From contig NC_133971.1 in the NCBI RefSeq assembly GCF_031877795.1, forward strand, positions 7,520,784-7,584,783: a stretch of DNA of 64,000 bases, in the 5' to 3' direction. The translations under genes and the position numbers were made by a program. The DNA comes from Strix aluco. Its lineage: Eukaryota > Chordata > Aves > Strigiformes > Strigidae. This document shows, piece after piece, positions 39,336 to 64,000 of the stretch (its first letter is position 1; each line of letters opens with the position of its first letter). Under the pieces are notes generated by a model. It saw only the letters and a program-made list of their open reading frames with translations, had not been told where the DNA came from and made no database searches.

Positions 39336-39526
39336 AGTCAAACGTTGACCTTTCTGACCGATTCAAGAGTGATTGCTCTACTCTTCCTCAGCAATGCTTA
39401 TATTTTCATAGCTTGCAAGAGCAGCAATATCCTGCAGTACCCTGCTAGCTATGTGAGGAGGAGGACGCAAGAGGAGAAGCTGTCTATGAGGTCTCCAGTT
39501 ATTAACTCCTGTGGGAATAGGTGACT

Positions 39527-39540
39527 GGGGCCATGGCAAC
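39527..39540. promoter_or_regulatory. RFX X-box-like motif, proximal
   Basis: GGGGCCATGGCAAC matches the RFX consensus except at positions 2 and 3, with a perfect right half-site. It lies about 650 bp before the ACOT12 ATG and 190 bp after the other X-box-like site. Motif-only evidence. Confidence 0.3.
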
Positions 39541-39729
39541 CGAGGTAGGTGTCAAAATGTCCATACCAGCAGTGACACTCGTTCACCAGGCCGCGGCACC
39601 TTCCTGCTGGGACCACCAGTGTCTGGAGATGGGAACGTGTCTTCCCTGCGCCCATCTGCTGGGCTGTCAAGTTGGTGACAACACAGGAGAGCAAGACTTC
39701 GATAAAAGAAAAATAATAATAATCTGGGC

Positions 39730-63546
<23,817 letters not shown>

Positions 63547-64000
63547 GTAAGTGCATAATTGTGTAATAGCTACATGGCCACTTTAGTTATGTCTCACCAT
63601 AAGAGGTGGGCAGAGAAAAGCATTGTTTTACATTTGTAAATAAATACATTGGCTAGGCAGTGTTTTGTTTTTACGGTGGCTAGGGCTGAAAACCAAAACT
63701 GCAGAGTTTCCCTGAAATGTTGCAAAGCAACCTCTGATTGTCTGGAGTGCTTTGCAACCTGGAAGTGCCATAGAGTTCTTCTAAGATGGTCTGAATGGGT
63801 TGTGAATGAACACAAGACTTGGGATCCCAGAAGGGCTGGCTTGCCAGCAACTGATCAGTTGTGCTTGCTGAGCAACACACAGGAGAGTGTAAAAACACAA
63901 ACAGTTATCATCTCATTTGTGTGAGGCATTTACTTTGCCACAACTGACATGCTTCTGTGGTTTTGATAAATTGCTTGATTCCAGCAAAACACCAAACTAG
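63547..64000. other. ACOT12 intron 11, partial
   Basis: Intron sequence to the window edge. The overlapping open frames at 63.6-63.9 kb on both strands do not match the next ACOT12 exons. Confidence 0.6.

Larger units (their letters stand above)
23426..39500. other. SSBP2-ACOT12 interval (gene-poor)
   Basis: About 16 kb with no exon I can assign. It contains AATAAA signals at 23,718, 30,232, 31,582 and 36,182 and a small CpG-containing patch at 25,290-25,390. It also holds a GC-richer patch next to poly(T) at 31.1 kb and minus-strand open frames at 31.9-34.3 kb. It may in part be an extended SSBP2 3' UTR. Confidence 0.55.

Overview
The window is vertebrate nuclear DNA, most probably from a bird. 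Two neighbouring genes on the + strand can be read exon by exon. On the left is the 3' part of SSBP2 (single-stranded DNA-binding protein 2). On the right is the 5' two-thirds of ACOT12 (acyl-CoA thioesterase 12). The same order and orientation occurs in amniotes, and in birds these genes lie on the Z chromosome (established knowledge; the sequence alone cannot place the chromosome). The bird assignment also rests on three LTRs of the TGTCCTGG...-start type seen in avian genomes and on old CR1-like tracts. A bird outside the chicken/duck lineage is an inference from memory of those LTR families.

Layout. 1-22,835: eight SSBP2 coding exons (846-894, 2417-2452, 6996-7050, 10203-10273, 11574-11652, 14702-14730, 19890-19988, 22806-22835). 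They encode the last ~148 residues of a ~361-residue protein and are separated by large AT-rich introns. 22,836-~23,420: proximal SSBP2 3' UTR with a long hairpin and an AATAAA. ~23,420-39,500: about 16 kb without a recognisable gene. It holds several further well-formed polyadenylation signals (the most distal at 36,182) and some unexplained minus-strand open frames at 31.9-34.3 kb. 39,730-40,560: CpG island, the ACOT12 promoter. 40,188-63,546: eleven ACOT12 coding exons (375 residues), covering both HotDog thioesterase domains and the start of the START domain. The rest of the gene lies beyond the right edge.

Mobile DNA. Two solo LTRs of one family sit in ACOT12 introns at 43,393-43,741 and 61,194-61,551. 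Both are antisense to the gene and each is flanked by a perfect 5-bp target-site duplication (TCTTT and GTTTC). A third LTR fragment of a related type lies at 52,510-~52,740 in sense orientation. A probable further LTR-like repeat fills ~60,230-61,130. Diverged CR1-like LINE tracts lie at ~13,540-13,930 and ~17,496-17,600.

The two genes do not form a functional unit: SSBP2 is a nuclear LDB1/LIM-complex cofactor and ACOT12 is a cytosolic acetyl-CoA hydrolase. I found no CRISPR array, operon, tRNA or rRNA, and nothing that convincingly amounts to a new biological system. The findings are gene-structure, transposon and regulatory observations with modest interest scores. Most open frames outside the listed exons are chance or repeat-derived.
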